A DNA stretch of 64,000 nt from Dokdonella_A soli (GTDB taxonomy: Bacteria; Pseudomonadota; Gammaproteobacteria; Xanthomonadales; Rhodanobacteraceae): NCBI RefSeq assembly GCF_039523175.1, contig NZ_BAAAEU010000002.1:62001-126000 (forward strand), in the 5' to 3' direction. The notes under the pieces were generated by a model, which was given only the letters and a program-made list of their open reading frames with translations, ran no database searches and was not told the DNA's origin. Position 1 is the stretch's first letter. Every line of letters begins with the position of its first letter. Position numbers and translations under genes: made by a program. Positions 33,480-42,200 of this stretch are shown piece after piece.

Positions 33480-34106
33480 CTACTCCGCGCGCAGGCCCGC
33501 GGCGGCGAAGCGCACAAGGTGCTGCGCGGCCTGCTCGCGGTGGCTGTGCTCGCTCACGTCGTTCTTGCGCTTGATCATGCCGAAGTCGGCCATGGCGTAG
33601 GTAAGGGCGCCGGCGACGATGTCCAGTCGCCAGTAGAGCTCTTCCTTGTCCAGATGCGGCAGCAGCTGTGCGAAGGCAGCCGCGAAGTCGCGCAGCACGT
33701 GGCCGTAGTTGTCGGACAGGAACTTGCGCAGGCGCTCGTCGTGCTCGGCATAGGCGCGAGCCAGCACGCGCACGAAGGCGGCTCCGCCGGCGCTGTCCAT
33801 CGACTGCTCGAGGGCGGGCCGGATGAACGCGTCGAGCACGTCCTCGAGCCGGCGGTCCGGCTTCGAATCGACGGCGGCCAGCGCGGCGAGGCGGTGGCGG
33901 TTGAGTTCGTCGAGGCGACGGCGGAACACTTCCTCGATCAGGCTTTCCTTCGAGCCGAAGTGATAGTTCACCGCGGCGAGGTTCACCTTGGCCGCGGCGG
34001 TCACCTGGCGCAGCGAGGCTCCGGCGAACCCGTGGCGGGCGAACAGCGTCTCGGCGACACCGAGGATGCGTTCCTTTGTGGAGAAATTCGGCTGGACGGT
34101 GCGCAC
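33480..34106 (-). CDS. PsrA-like TetR-family regulator
   Basis: 208 residues. The DNA-binding domain (about 10-55) has ILGVAETLFARHGFAG and NLAAVNYHFGSKESLIEEVF, which is strikingly close to my memory of Pseudomonas PsrA, the fatty-acid-responsive regulator of fadBA. The start must be the GTG at 34106 or later, because an in-frame TGA lies two codons upstream. It is adjacent to and co-directional with fadN-fadA. A perfect palindrome, TCAAACGATCGTTTGA, lies 17 bp upstream of the start, so autoregulation and control of the fad genes by acyl ligands are likely. The specific ligand is unknown. Confidence 0.85.
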   Translation of the reverse strand: MRTVQPNFSTKERILGVAETLFARHGFAGASLRQVTAAAKVNLAAVNYHFGSKESLIEEVFRRRLDELNRHRLAALAAVDSKPDRRLEDVLDAFIRPALEQSMDSAGGAAFVRVLARAYAEHDERLRKFLSDNYGHVLRDFAAAFAQLLPHLDKEELYWRLDIVAGALTYAMADFGMIKRKNDVSEHSHREQAAQHLVRFAAAGLRAE

Positions 34107-34123
34107 GGTTCATGGATCCACAG

Positions 34124-34139
34124 TCAAACGATCGTTTGA
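34124..34139. promoter_or_regulatory. perfect 16-bp palindrome TCAAACGATCGTTTGA, candidate TetR operator
   Basis: It lies between the PsrA-like gene and ndk. The half-sites CAAAC and GTTTG separated by four bases agree with the PsrA-type binding motif as I remember it. A further half-site TCAAAC is at 34165-34170. Binding would repress the TetR gene and possibly influence ndk. Confidence 0.65.
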
Positions 34140-34322
34140 ATAGTAGGTGAGCGCATCGGAACGGTCAAACGGCGCGAGTCGATGCGGTGTCAAATTGCGT
34201 AAAAATTAGCTAGAATCCTGCGTGATAATGTGAGCTAAGCCCGCGGATTGGCGCGGATTTGGCGTTATAACGGCATCTGTCGCCGTTTCCTGTAAACCTC
34301 ACCCCACGGAGACCCGGAGCTT

Positions 34323-34748
34323 ATGGCGCTGGAGCGCACCCTTTCCATCATCAAACCCGACGCGGTCGCGAAGAACGTCATCGGCGAAATCTACTCGCGA
34401 TTCGAGAAAGCCGGTCTGAAGATCGTCGCGGCGAAGATGAAGCATCTCTCGCGCAAGGAAGCCGAAGGTTTCTATGCGGTGCATCGCGAGCGTCCGTTCT
34501 TCGCGCCGCTGGTCGAGTTCATGATTTCCGGCCCGGTCATCATCCAGGCGCTCGAGGGCGAGAACGCGGTGCTGAAGCATCGCGATCTGATGGGCGCCAC
34601 CAACCCGAAGGAAGCGGCGCCCGGCACGATTCGCGCCGACTTCGCGACGTCGATCGACGCGAATGCGGTGCATGGTTCCGACGCGGTGGAAACCGCAAAT
34701 GTGGAAATCGCGTATTTCTTCGCAAACACCGAGCTCTGCCCGCGTTGA
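34323..34748 (+). CDS. ndk: nucleoside diphosphate kinase
   Basis: 141 residues, standard bacterial length. It has ERTLSIIKPDAV at the N-terminus and the catalytic His117 in NAVHGSDA. It transfers gamma-phosphate from ATP to other NDPs. The upstream 216 bp hold a possible -10 TAGAAT (34211-34216), but I see no matching -35. It starts the ndk-rlmN-pilW-rodZ run. Confidence 0.97.
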   Translation: MALERTLSIIKPDAVAKNVIGEIYSRFEKAGLKIVAAKMKHLSRKEAEGFYAVHRERPFFAPLVEFMISGPVIIQALEGENAVLKHRDLMGATNPKEAAPGTIRADFATSIDANAVHGSDAVETANVEIAYFFANTELCPR

Positions 34749-34826
34749 ACATGCTGAATGCAAATGATTGAACATCCCGTCCAACATTTGCTCGCCGGGT
34801 CCGGCGCAAGTCAGGACCCCGAACCG

Positions 34827-34862
34827 NNNNNNNNNNNNNNNNNNNNNNNNNNNNNNNNNNNN
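34827..34862. other. assembly gap of 36 N
   Basis: Unknown bases between ndk and rlmN. The true length may differ from 36. It hides the rlmN translation start region. Confidence 1.
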
Positions 34863-34878
34863 GACGCGCGGCCCCTCC

Positions 34879-36015
34879 GTGGCCCGCAATCCGCTTCCGG
34901 TGAAAACCGGCGGCAAGCCGAACCTGTTCGATTACGACCGCAAAGGCCTGCGCGACCTGTTCGCGCAGCTCGGCGAGAAGCCGTATCGCGCGGATCAGGT
35001 GATGAAGTGGATCTATCACCGCCACGTCACCGATTTCTCGGCGATGACCGATGTCGGCAAGGTCTTGCGCGACAAGCTGACCGACGCGGTCGAAATCATT
35101 CCGCCGAATACGCTGTTCGAGAAGCAGGCTGTCGACGGCACGCACAAGTGGCTGCTCGGCATGGACAGCGGCAATGCGATCGAGGCGGTGTTCATCCCCG
35201 AGACTTCGCGCGGCACGCTGTGCGTGTCCTCGCAGATCGGCTGCGGACTGGCCTGCTCGTTCTGCTCGACCGGCACGCAGGGCTTCAACCGCAACCTTTC
35301 CGCGGCAGAGATCATCGGCCAGGTCTGGGTCGTGGCGAAGCACCTCGGCAACGTGCCGCACCAGCAGCGCAAGCTCACCAATGTCGTGATGATGGGCATG
35401 GGCGAGCCGCTGCTGAACTTCGACAACGTGGTCGCCGCGATGAGCGTGATGCGCGACGACCTGGGTTTCGGTCTCGCCAACAAGCGCGTCACGCTGTCGA
35501 CCGCCGGTCTCGTGCCGATGATCGACAAGCTGTCCGAATCCAGCGATGTCTCGCTCGCGGTCTCGCTGCACGCACCGAACGACGAGCTCCGCACCGAGCT
35601 GGTGCCGCTCAACAAGAAGTATCCGATCGACGAGCTCCTCGCCGCCTGCGCGCGTTACGCGGCACGCCGGCCGCGCACGACGATCACGTTCGAATACACG
35701 ATGCTGAAGGGCGTCAACGACAAGCCCGAGTACGCGCGTCAGCTGATCAAGCTGATGCGGCGGCTGCCGGCCAAGGTCAACCTGATTCCGTTCAATCCGT
35801 TCCACGGCACGCGCTACGAGCGTTCCGACGAGGACGTGATCCGCGCGTTCCAGAAGATCCTGCTCGACGCGAATGTGCTGACCATGGTCCGGCGCACGCG
35901 CGGCGACGACATCGACGCGGCCTGCGGCCAGCTCAAGGGCCAGGTCATGGATCGCACACGCCGCCAGGCGGAATTCCGCCGCAAGCTGGAAAAGGATGTC
36001 GCCGATGCGGCTTGA
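34879..36015 (+). CDS. rlmN: 23S rRNA (adenine(2503)-C(2))-methyltransferase RlmN (start uncertain)
   Basis: A radical-SAM enzyme methylating A2503 in 23S rRNA and A37 in some tRNAs. The CX3CX2C cluster motif is CGLACSFC (Cys122, 126, 129 from the GTG at 34879). MMGMGEPLLNFDNV, TLSTAGLVP and AVSLHAPND follow in the expected order. The conserved region starts at NLFDYDRKGLRDLF, soon after the chosen GTG. The frame is open upstream into the N gap, so the real start could be further left. Its end overlaps the pilW start by 11 bp. Confidence 0.93.
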   Translation: MARNPLPVKTGGKPNLFDYDRKGLRDLFAQLGEKPYRADQVMKWIYHRHVTDFSAMTDVGKVLRDKLTDAVEIIPPNTLFEKQAVDGTHKWLLGMDSGNAIEAVFIPETSRGTLCVSSQIGCGLACSFCSTGTQGFNRNLSAAEIIGQVWVVAKHLGNVPHQQRKLTNVVMMGMGEPLLNFDNVVAAMSVMRDDLGFGLANKRVTLSTAGLVPMIDKLSESSDVSLAVSLHAPNDELRTELVPLNKKYPIDELLAACARYAARRPRTTITFEYTMLKGVNDKPEYARQLIKLMRRLPAKVNLIPFNPFHGTRYERSDEDVIRAFQKILLDANVLTMVRRTRGDDIDAACGQLKGQVMDRTRRQAEFRRKLEKDVADAA

Positions 36016-36781
36016 GCGCGCGTTTCTCGCGATCGCATTGACCGCGTCGCTCGCGGTGCTGGCCGGCTGCGGTCCGAACACCGGCGGCTCGGTCAAGAAG
36101 GAGGACGCGGCCACGCAGCGCCAGGACGCGGCGCGCGTGCATACCGAACTCGGCCAGAAGTACCTGCAGCAGGGCAAGCTCGAGATGGCGCTCGAGAAGC
36201 TCAACAAGGCGCTCTCGTTCGACCCGGACTATGTCGACGCGCACACTGTGCTTGCAGTGCTCTACGAGAACATCAACGACCCGGCGAAGGCCGAGGAACA
36301 CTACAAGCGTGCCGCGCAGTTGCGGCCCAAGGGCGGCGCCGAACAGAACAACTACGGCACGTTCCTGTGCAAGCTGGGGCGCTACGGCGAGTCGCAAGGC
36401 TATTTCGAGCGCGCGCTCGCCGATCCTTTCTACAAGACGCCGAGCGTGGCGCTGACCAACTCCGGCTCCTGCCTGCTGAAGGCGGGCAAGCGCGACGAAG
36501 CCGAGAAGGCCTTGCGTCTGGCGCTGGAACAAAGTCCGAATGATGGCGAGGCGCTGATCCAGCTCGCGTCGGTTCTGTACGAGAAGGGCGATTACTTCAA
36601 GGCGCGCGCATTCGTGCAGCGTTTCGAGGCGACCTCGCAGCCGCGTCCGGATGCCTTGCTGCTTGGCCGCAACATCGAGCTCCGGCTCGGCAACGGCCGC
36701 GGCGCCGGAGACTATACGCATCGGTTGCTGCAGGGATTCCCGGATTCGCAGCAGGCGCGCTCATTGAGCGTCCAGGGTTGA
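36005..36781 (+). CDS. pilW: type IV pilus biogenesis/stability lipoprotein PilW (PilF)
   Basis: 258 residues with a lipoprotein signal (LTASLAVLAGC, Cys22) and about six TPR helices (ARVHTELGQKYLQQGKLEMALEKLNKAL, then repeats to ~240). PilW/PilF is the outer-membrane pilotin that helps secretin PilQ assemble. The ATG at 36005 is preferred because AGGA lies nine bases upstream; another at 35996 abuts that site. It is in its usual place between rlmN and rodZ. Confidence 0.92.
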   Translation: MRLERAFLAIALTASLAVLAGCGPNTGGSVKKEDAATQRQDAARVHTELGQKYLQQGKLEMALEKLNKALSFDPDYVDAHTVLAVLYENINDPAKAEEHYKRAAQLRPKGGAEQNNYGTFLCKLGRYGESQGYFERALADPFYKTPSVALTNSGSCLLKAGKRDEAEKALRLALEQSPNDGEALIQLASVLYEKGDYFKARAFVQRFEATSQPRPDALLLGRNIELRLGNGRGAGDYTHRLLQGFPDSQQARSLSVQG

Positions 36782-36783
36782 TC

Positions 36784-37959
36784 ATGAGCAGGAAAGAGGG
36801 TCGGTCATCGGCGAGCGCCGAACCGATGGGGGCGAAGCCGGTTGTGGGCGGACAGGCGGTCGACACGTCCGGAACCGGTGGAGCGAGCGAGGAAGGCGGC
36901 AGTCAGTTGACACTGCCATTGTCCAGAGGAATTCACGCAATGAGAGCCGTAGAGGCCAGCGAAGTGAATGAGCACAATCAGGGGACAAGCGAGGCGAGCG
37001 CTGCACCGATGGAGCTGTACGGTCGTGTCGATGCGCCGCTCGGGCAGCGTCTTGCCCTGGCACGTGAGCGACGGGGCTGGAGCCATGCGGATGTCGCCTC
37101 GCGGCTGAAACTTCCGGTCAAGCTGATTGCCCGTCTCGAGAGCGACAACTACGAAGGTTTGACCCAGGGGGTATTCCTGCGCGGTTACCTTGGCAGTTAC
37201 GCGCGCCTGGTCGGCGTTCCGGACGAGCAGGCGGCCAGCGTCGCCGCCGCGCACACGCAGGCAGCGCCGCTCGTTGCGACCGGCACGATCTCGCGTTCGC
37301 GTTACCTGTTCGAACGCTATTCGGTCAGCGCCACCTATCTGGTCCTGACCGCGATCATCGTGGTGCCTGCGGTATGGCTGGCGACGCATGGTGGTCTCGA
37401 ACAGAACCTCGCGCGCACGACACCGCTGGATCCGCCGGTAAACATCGTTGCGGCGCCGGTTCGTGACGCGGTTGCGTCCAGCGAACCGTCGGCGGACGTC
37501 GCCACGACGGAAACCGCGATGACGGCTGCGGCCGACACCAAGCCAGCGCAGGCGGTTGTGTCCGCGCCGGTCGACCAGCCGCCAGTGATCGCCTCGATGA
37601 CCCCGTTCACGAGCGCGCCGAACCAGGCTCCGGAGTCCGCACCGGCTGAATCGGCTCCGGTGTCGGCCGCGGTGGTCGGCAGCGGCGCGCACACGCTGGA
37701 TCTGAAGCTCAGCCAGCAGAGCTGGGTCGAGATCACCGCAGCGGACGGCCGCAAGCTCGAATACGGCATGCTGGCCGCGGGCACCGAGCACAGCTATCGC
37801 AGTGACGGACCGTTGTCGGTCCGGCTCGGCAATGTGCAGGGAGCTGTGGTGCGCAGCGACGGCAACATTGTCGACCTGGCTCCGTTCCAGCGCGGCAATG
37901 TCGCACACGTGAAGCTGTTCGGCGGCGCCAGCGCGGGCATCAGCCGCGTGGAACAGTAG
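36784..37959 (+). CDS. rodZ: RodZ-like cell-shape protein (HTH, one membrane helix, DUF4115)
   Basis: 391 residues. A cytosolic Xre-type helix-turn-helix (about 84-150: LGQRLALARERRGWSHADVA...GVFLRGYLGSYARLVGV) leads to a transmembrane helix (~185-201), a Ala/Pro/Thr-rich periplasmic linker and a C-terminal beta domain (~302-375, LSQQSWVEITAADGRKLEYGML). RodZ links MreB to the cell-wall machinery. The ~75 residues before the HTH are low-complexity; a start at 36940 (MRAVEAS) with AGAGGA upstream is possible. ispG and hisS, which often follow rodZ, are absent. Confidence 0.88.
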   Translation: MSRKEGRSSASAEPMGAKPVVGGQAVDTSGTGGASEEGGSQLTLPLSRGIHAMRAVEASEVNEHNQGTSEASAAPMELYGRVDAPLGQRLALARERRGWSHADVASRLKLPVKLIARLESDNYEGLTQGVFLRGYLGSYARLVGVPDEQAASVAAAHTQAAPLVATGTISRSRYLFERYSVSATYLVLTAIIVVPAVWLATHGGLEQNLARTTPLDPPVNIVAAPVRDAVASSEPSADVATTETAMTAAADTKPAQAVVSAPVDQPPVIASMTPFTSAPNQAPESAPAESAPVSAAVVGSGAHTLDLKLSQQSWVEITAADGRKLEYGMLAAGTEHSYRSDGPLSVRLGNVQGAVVRSDGNIVDLAPFQRGNVAHVKLFGGASAGISRVEQ

Positions 37960-38096
37960 CGCGTTCCTGAATTTTCCTGCACCGCGCGGTGGAGGTCGCC
38001 GGCCGCGCCGGTACGGTTTCCTGCTAACCTTGTGCGCCTTCCGGCCGGCCGCCTGCGCGGCTGGCCGCGTCCTTTCGCGTTTTTCCAGGTGAATGC

Positions 38097-38792
38097 ATGT
38101 CTTTCGACGTTCTCGACGAACACGAGCAAGGTGAACTGGTCCAGAAATGGTTGCGCGAGAACGCGCTGTCGATCGCGATCGGCGTGGCACTCGGGCTCGT
38201 GCTGATCTTCGGGTGGCAACAGTGGAAGGCGCACCGCGTGCGCCATTCGGCCGAAGCCGCGGCGCAGTATCAGGCACTGGCCGATGCTGCCGATGCCAAG
38301 CACGACGACGGCGTCGCCAAGGTTGCCGAAACCTTGCGCAAGGATTTCCCGGATACGGCGTATGCCGTCTTCGCGGCCATGCGTGAGGCCGATGCGGCCA
38401 CCGCGAAGGGCGATCTCGCGGGCGCAGCGACCGCACTCTCATGGGCACAGGAACATGCCGATGTTGCCGGTCTGAAGTCGCTCGCCACGCTGCGCCTCGC
38501 GCGCGTCAAGCTCGCCCAGGGCGATGCCGATGGCGCGATCAAGCTCGTCGATGGCGTGCCGAAAGATGACTACGCCGCGCTCGCCGGCGAACTCCGTGGC
38601 GATGCACTGAGCAAGCTCGGCCGCACCGACGATGCGCGCAACGCCTACCAGGATGCGCTGTCGCATCTCGATGCCCAGGCGCCGAACCGCGGCTTCGTGC
38701 AAATGAAACTGGATGATCTGGCGAGCGCGTCGACAAAGATCGGCGCGCCGGCTGCAGAGAGTTCGCCGACCACGGAGAAGCGCGGCTCATGA
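38097..38792 (+). CDS. yfgM: YfgM-family tetratricopeptide membrane protein (SecYEG ancillary subunit)
   Basis: 231 residues with the typical opening DEHEQGELVQKWLRENALSIAIGVALGLVLIFGW (cytosolic stretch, one membrane helix ~24-42) and a periplasmic TPR-like region (60-200). E. coli YfgM associates with SecYEG and PpiD and helps outer-membrane protein traffic. Its stop overlaps the bamB start (ATGA), as in other gammaproteobacteria. Confidence 0.92.
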   Translation: MSFDVLDEHEQGELVQKWLRENALSIAIGVALGLVLIFGWQQWKAHRVRHSAEAAAQYQALADAADAKHDDGVAKVAETLRKDFPDTAYAVFAAMREADAATAKGDLAGAATALSWAQEHADVAGLKSLATLRLARVKLAQGDADGAIKLVDGVPKDDYAALAGELRGDALSKLGRTDDARNAYQDALSHLDAQAPNRGFVQMKLDDLASASTKIGAPAAESSPTTEKRGS

Positions 38793-39985
38793 AGCGCTCG
38801 CTACTCGTCATCGTCGCGCTCACCACCGCGCTCAGCGGATGCACCTGGCTGAAAAGTCTCGGCAAGAAGGACAACGTCGAGCCGCCGACACCGCTCACCG
38901 AATTCAAGCCGACCGTACAGGTCGATCACGTCTGGAGTGAAGGCGTCGGCAAAGGCGCCGGCATTTCCGGCGTGCGCCTCACGCCCGGCAGCGCCGATGG
39001 CCGGCTGTACGCTGCCGGCATCGACGGCACGGTGGAGGCGATCGATGCGGCCAGCGGACACACACTCTGGCAGAAGCGTCTGGGAAATCGCTCCGGCTGG
39101 TTGTGGCGCCGCGGCGACAATTCACTGCGCTGGTCCGGCGGCCCAAGCGTGCAGGGCGACCTGCTCGTCGTCGGCGGCCTCGACGGCCAGCTCTACGCGC
39201 TGTCGACGCAAGACGGTGCCGAGCGCTGGCACGTGCAGATGAGTTCCGAGGTGATCGCCGCGCCGGCGATCGCCGAGGGCGTAGTCGTGGTACGCACCAA
39301 TGACGGTCGACTGGTCGGCCTCGACGCCGCAGACGGCAGCCGCAAATGGATTTTCGATCAGGCCGTTCCGGCCCTCAGCCTGCGCGGCAATTCCGCGCCG
39401 CTGATCGCGAACCGTGTCGTCTACGACGGCTTCGACAACGGCAAGGTCGTGGCGGTGCGGCTGGATGACGGCAACGAGCTGTGGGCGCAGTCGCTCTCCG
39501 GTGGTGAGGGTCGTACCGAGGTCGAGCGTCTCTCCGACGTCGACGGCAACATCGTCTATGACGGCGCTGCACTGTATGCGGCCGGCTATCGTGGCCAGGT
39601 TGCCGCGCTCGCGCCGGACAGCGGACGACCGCTCTGGCAGCGCGACCTGTCGAGTTATGTCGGCGCCGCGGTCAGCGGCAATACGGTCGTGATCGTCGAC
39701 GCGGACGGCAACGTCTGGGCGTTCGATCGCGAGACCGGCGTGAACCTGTGGAAGCAGGATCAGCTGAAATACCGCTGGCTGAGCGCACCAGCGATCCAGG
39801 GCAAGTACGTTGCGGTCGGCGACAGCGAGGGCTACGTGCACTGGCTGAGCCTGGACGAAGGCAAGTTCGCCGCACGCGAACGCCTCAGCCGCAAGCCGAT
39901 CGAAGGCGCGCCCTTGGTCGTCGACGACGTGCTCTATGTGGAAGACGTGAAGGGACGCATCGGCGCGTACCGCGCGCGGCAATAA
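38789..39985 (+). CDS. bamB: outer-membrane assembly lipoprotein BamB
   Basis: 398 residues: lipoprotein signal (ALTTALSGC, Cys18) and an eight-bladed beta-propeller of PQQ-like repeats (for example GTVEAIDAASGHTLWQ, DGQLYALSTQDGAERW, GQVAALAPDSGRPLWQRDL, GNVWAFDRETGVNLW). BamB is an accessory lipoprotein of the BAM complex that inserts outer-membrane proteins. Coupled to yfgM by a four-base overlap. Confidence 0.96.
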   Translation: MKRSLLVIVALTTALSGCTWLKSLGKKDNVEPPTPLTEFKPTVQVDHVWSEGVGKGAGISGVRLTPGSADGRLYAAGIDGTVEAIDAASGHTLWQKRLGNRSGWLWRRGDNSLRWSGGPSVQGDLLVVGGLDGQLYALSTQDGAERWHVQMSSEVIAAPAIAEGVVVVRTNDGRLVGLDAADGSRKWIFDQAVPALSLRGNSAPLIANRVVYDGFDNGKVVAVRLDDGNELWAQSLSGGEGRTEVERLSDVDGNIVYDGAALYAAGYRGQVAALAPDSGRPLWQRDLSSYVGAAVSGNTVVIVDADGNVWAFDRETGVNLWKQDQLKYRWLSAPAIQGKYVAVGDSEGYVHWLSLDEGKFAARERLSRKPIEGAPLVVDDVLYVEDVKGRIGAYRARQ

Positions 39986-40023
39986 CGCCCCGCGCCACGC
40001 GTTGTCGCGCGCCCACCTGATAC

Positions 40024-40058
40024 CCCCTCGCGCGGACTGATCTGCGCGCGGGTTTTTT
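40024..40058 (+). terminator. terminator-like hairpin between bamB and der
   Basis: CCCTCGCGCG (about 40024-40033) can pair with CGCGCGGG (about 40045-40052), followed by six T residues. The stem has a small bulge. It lies 40 bp after the bamB stop and 15 bp before der. Confidence 0.65.
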
Positions 40059-40072
40059 CTCCGGAGCCCGCG

Positions 40073-41473
40073 ATGCTTCCCGTAGTTGCCCTGGTCGGGC
40101 GCCCCAACGTCGGCAAGTCGACGCTGTTCAACGTGCTGACGCGTACGCGCGACGCGCTGGTCCATGACCTGCCGGGCGTGACTCGCGACCGCCACTATGG
40201 CGTTTGCCGCCTTGCGGCCGCGCCGTTCGTCGTCGTCGACACCGGCGGCCTGGTCGACCACGCCGAGGGCATCGAGAGCCAGACCGCGCGCCAGGCCGGT
40301 TTCGCGATCGACGAGGCCGACGTCGTGCTGCTCACCGTCGACGCCCGCGACGGCCTGCTGCCGACCGATCGCGCGATCCTCGATCGCCTGCGGCGCGCCA
40401 GCAAGCCGATGCTGCTGATCGTGAACAAGGTCGACGGCCTCGACGAACACGGCGCGCTGGCCGAGTTCGCCGCACTCGGCGTCGCCTCGGCACTGCCGGT
40501 TTCCGCAGCGCATGGGCGTGGTGTGACGCCGTTGCTGGTCGCGCTCGAAGCGCTGCTTCCGAAGGCCGAAATCGACCCGCTCGCCGTGCTGCCGGACGAA
40601 GGCATCCGCGTCGCGATCGTCGGTCGCCCGAATGCGGGCAAGTCGACCCTGGTCAACCGCCTGCTCGGCGAGGAGCGCGTGATCGCGTCCGACGTGCCGG
40701 GCACCACGCGCGATTCGATCCGCATCGCGCTCGAACGCGACGGCAAGCGCTACACGTTGATCGACACGGCCGGTATCCGGCGCCGTGCGCGCATCGAGGA
40801 TGCGGTCGAGAAGTTCAGCGTGATCAAGGCGCTGCAGTCGGTCGATGCCGCGCACGTGACGGTGCTGATGCTGGACGCGCGCGAAGGCGTCGCCGACCAG
40901 GACACCGCGCTGATCGGGCACGTACTCGAATCCGGCCGCGCGCTGGTGATCGCGGTGAACAAGTGGGACGGCATGGACAAATACCAGCGCGAGCAATGCG
41001 TCGCGTCGCTGTCGCGCAAGCTCGAGTTCGCCACGTGGGCGCGCCAGGTATTCATTTCCGCGCTGCACGGCAGTGGCATCGGCGAACTGATGAAGGCGGT
41101 CAACCGCGCCTACGCGTCGGCGAACCACAAGTTCACCTCGTCAGAGTTGACGCGCGCGCTCGAGGCCGCCTATCAGGGCTACCAGCCGCCGCTGGTGCGC
41201 GGCCACTCGCCGAAGCTGAAGTACGCGCATCCGGGCGGCTCGAATCCGCCGACGATCATCATCCACGGTTCGCGCACGAAGCACATCGCCGAGGGCTATC
41301 GGCGTTATCTCGAGAATTTCTTCCGCAAACGCTACCGCCTCGAAGGCACGCCGATCCGCATCGAGTTCCGCGACAGCGAGAACCCGTTTGCCGGCAAGCG
41401 CAACGAGCTGACCGAAGGCCAGCAGCGCCGGCGCTCGCGCATGATCCGCAACGCCAAGCGCGGAAAGCACTGA
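40073..41473 (+). CDS. der: ribosome biogenesis GTPase Der (EngA)
   Basis: 466 residues with two GTPase domains and a C-terminal KH-like domain. P-loops are GRPNVGKST (9-17) and GRPNAGKST (184-192). Switch regions DLPGVTRDRHYG and DVPGTTRDSI, and the NKxD motifs NKVDGLD and NKWDGMD, are all present. It assists 50S subunit assembly. The C-terminus is basic (RRRSRMIRNAKRGKH). Confidence 0.97.
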   Translation: MLPVVALVGRPNVGKSTLFNVLTRTRDALVHDLPGVTRDRHYGVCRLAAAPFVVVDTGGLVDHAEGIESQTARQAGFAIDEADVVLLTVDARDGLLPTDRAILDRLRRASKPMLLIVNKVDGLDEHGALAEFAALGVASALPVSAAHGRGVTPLLVALEALLPKAEIDPLAVLPDEGIRVAIVGRPNAGKSTLVNRLLGEERVIASDVPGTTRDSIRIALERDGKRYTLIDTAGIRRRARIEDAVEKFSVIKALQSVDAAHVTVLMLDAREGVADQDTALIGHVLESGRALVIAVNKWDGMDKYQREQCVASLSRKLEFATWARQVFISALHGSGIGELMKAVNRAYASANHKFTSSELTRALEAAYQGYQPPLVRGHSPKLKYAHPGGSNPPTIIIHGSRTKHIAEGYRRYLENFFRKRYRLEGTPIRIEFRDSENPFAGKRNELTEGQQRRRSRMIRNAKRGKH

Positions 41474-41489
41474 CCCGGCTGGAGCAGGC

Positions 41490-42200
41490 ATGTCCCTGCC
41501 GCCGCTCACAGTTGCGATCCTTGCCGGGGGCGCGGCGACCCGACTCGGCGGTCGCGACAAGGGGCTCGAACCGCTGGGCGGACAGCCGTTGATCGCTTGG
41601 GTGATCGACGCAGTCGCTGCAATGAATACCGATACGACTTCGGTCGCGCCGACCTTTGAATCCTCTCCTTCAAGGAGAGGGCGGGGTGGCGATGGATTTC
41701 CACGCCTTGCAACGTCCAACACGATTGGAGCCGCTTCCACGGCGCCGAATCTGCTGATTGTTGCGAATCGCCATCTCGGCGACTACTCGCGCTACGCGCT
41801 CACGATTGGCGACATCGTCGCTGGATTCCACGGCCCGCTCGCCGGTGTCGCCACTGCACTCGCGGCCTGCACGACGCCGTGGCTGCTGACCGTCCCGGTC
41901 GATTGCCCCGATCCGCCGCGCGATCTCGCGCGGCGCCTTGCCGAGGCCACGCTCGAGTACGACGCGGCCGCGTTCGTCGCGCACGACGGTGAACGCCGGC
42001 AGCCGCTGTTCGCGCTGTATGCCCGCGATCTGGCCGCATCCGCTGCTGTCGCCGTCGATGCGGGGCAGGGCGTCTGGCAATGGCAGACGTCGATCGGCGC
42101 GCGCGAGCTTGATTTCTCCGACCGGCGCCGGCAGTTCCGGAATCTCAACACGCCCGAGGAATTCGCAGCGTATGCCGCAGAGCACCGGCTCGAATCCTGA
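41490..42200 (+). CDS. mobA: molybdenum cofactor guanylyltransferase MobA carrying a REP-derived internal insertion
   Basis: 236 residues. The GT-A core is intact: LAGGAATRLGGRDKGLEPLGG (11-31), ANRHLGDYSRY, GFHGPLAGVATAL, TVPVDCPDPP, HDGERRQPLFALY and NLNTPEEFAAY. It attaches GMP to molybdopterin. Between PLIAWVIDAVAAMNTDT and LLIVANRH there are about 39 extra residues (~49-87; 41634-41750) that E. coli MobA (194 residues) lacks. They include a REP palindrome. Without them the length would be about 197. The insertion sits at a loop before a core strand, so activity may survive. The 3' end overlaps moeA by 29 bp. Confidence 0.9.
   Translation: MSLPPLTVAILAGGAATRLGGRDKGLEPLGGQPLIAWVIDAVAAMNTDTTSVAPTFESSPSRRGRGGDGFPRLATSNTIGAASTAPNLLIVANRHLGDYSRYALTIGDIVAGFHGPLAGVATALAACTTPWLLTVPVDCPDPPRDLARRLAEATLEYDAAAFVAHDGERRQPLFALYARDLAASAAVAVDAGQGVWQWQTSIGARELDFSDRRRQFRNLNTPEEFAAYAAEHRLES
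41662..41694. repeat. REP palindrome inside the mobA coding sequence
   Basis: CCTCTCCTTCAAGGAGAGG (41662-41680) is a perfect palindrome with 9-bp arms. GCGGGGTGGCGATGG follows, a variant of the GGGGTGAGGG tail seen with the same hairpin family at 29521. It is translated as SSPSRRGRGGDG. Confidence 0.85.

Noticed and set aside
33394..34113. 240-codon extension of the fadN frame upstream of 33393
   Set aside because: It is the alternative frame of the PsrA-like gene, is Arg/Pro-rich and is not part of any FadN-type protein.
34768..34878. rlmN start at 34768, upstream of the N gap
   Set aside because: Nothing shows the frame is maintained across an unknown gap, and the residues before it are not conserved.
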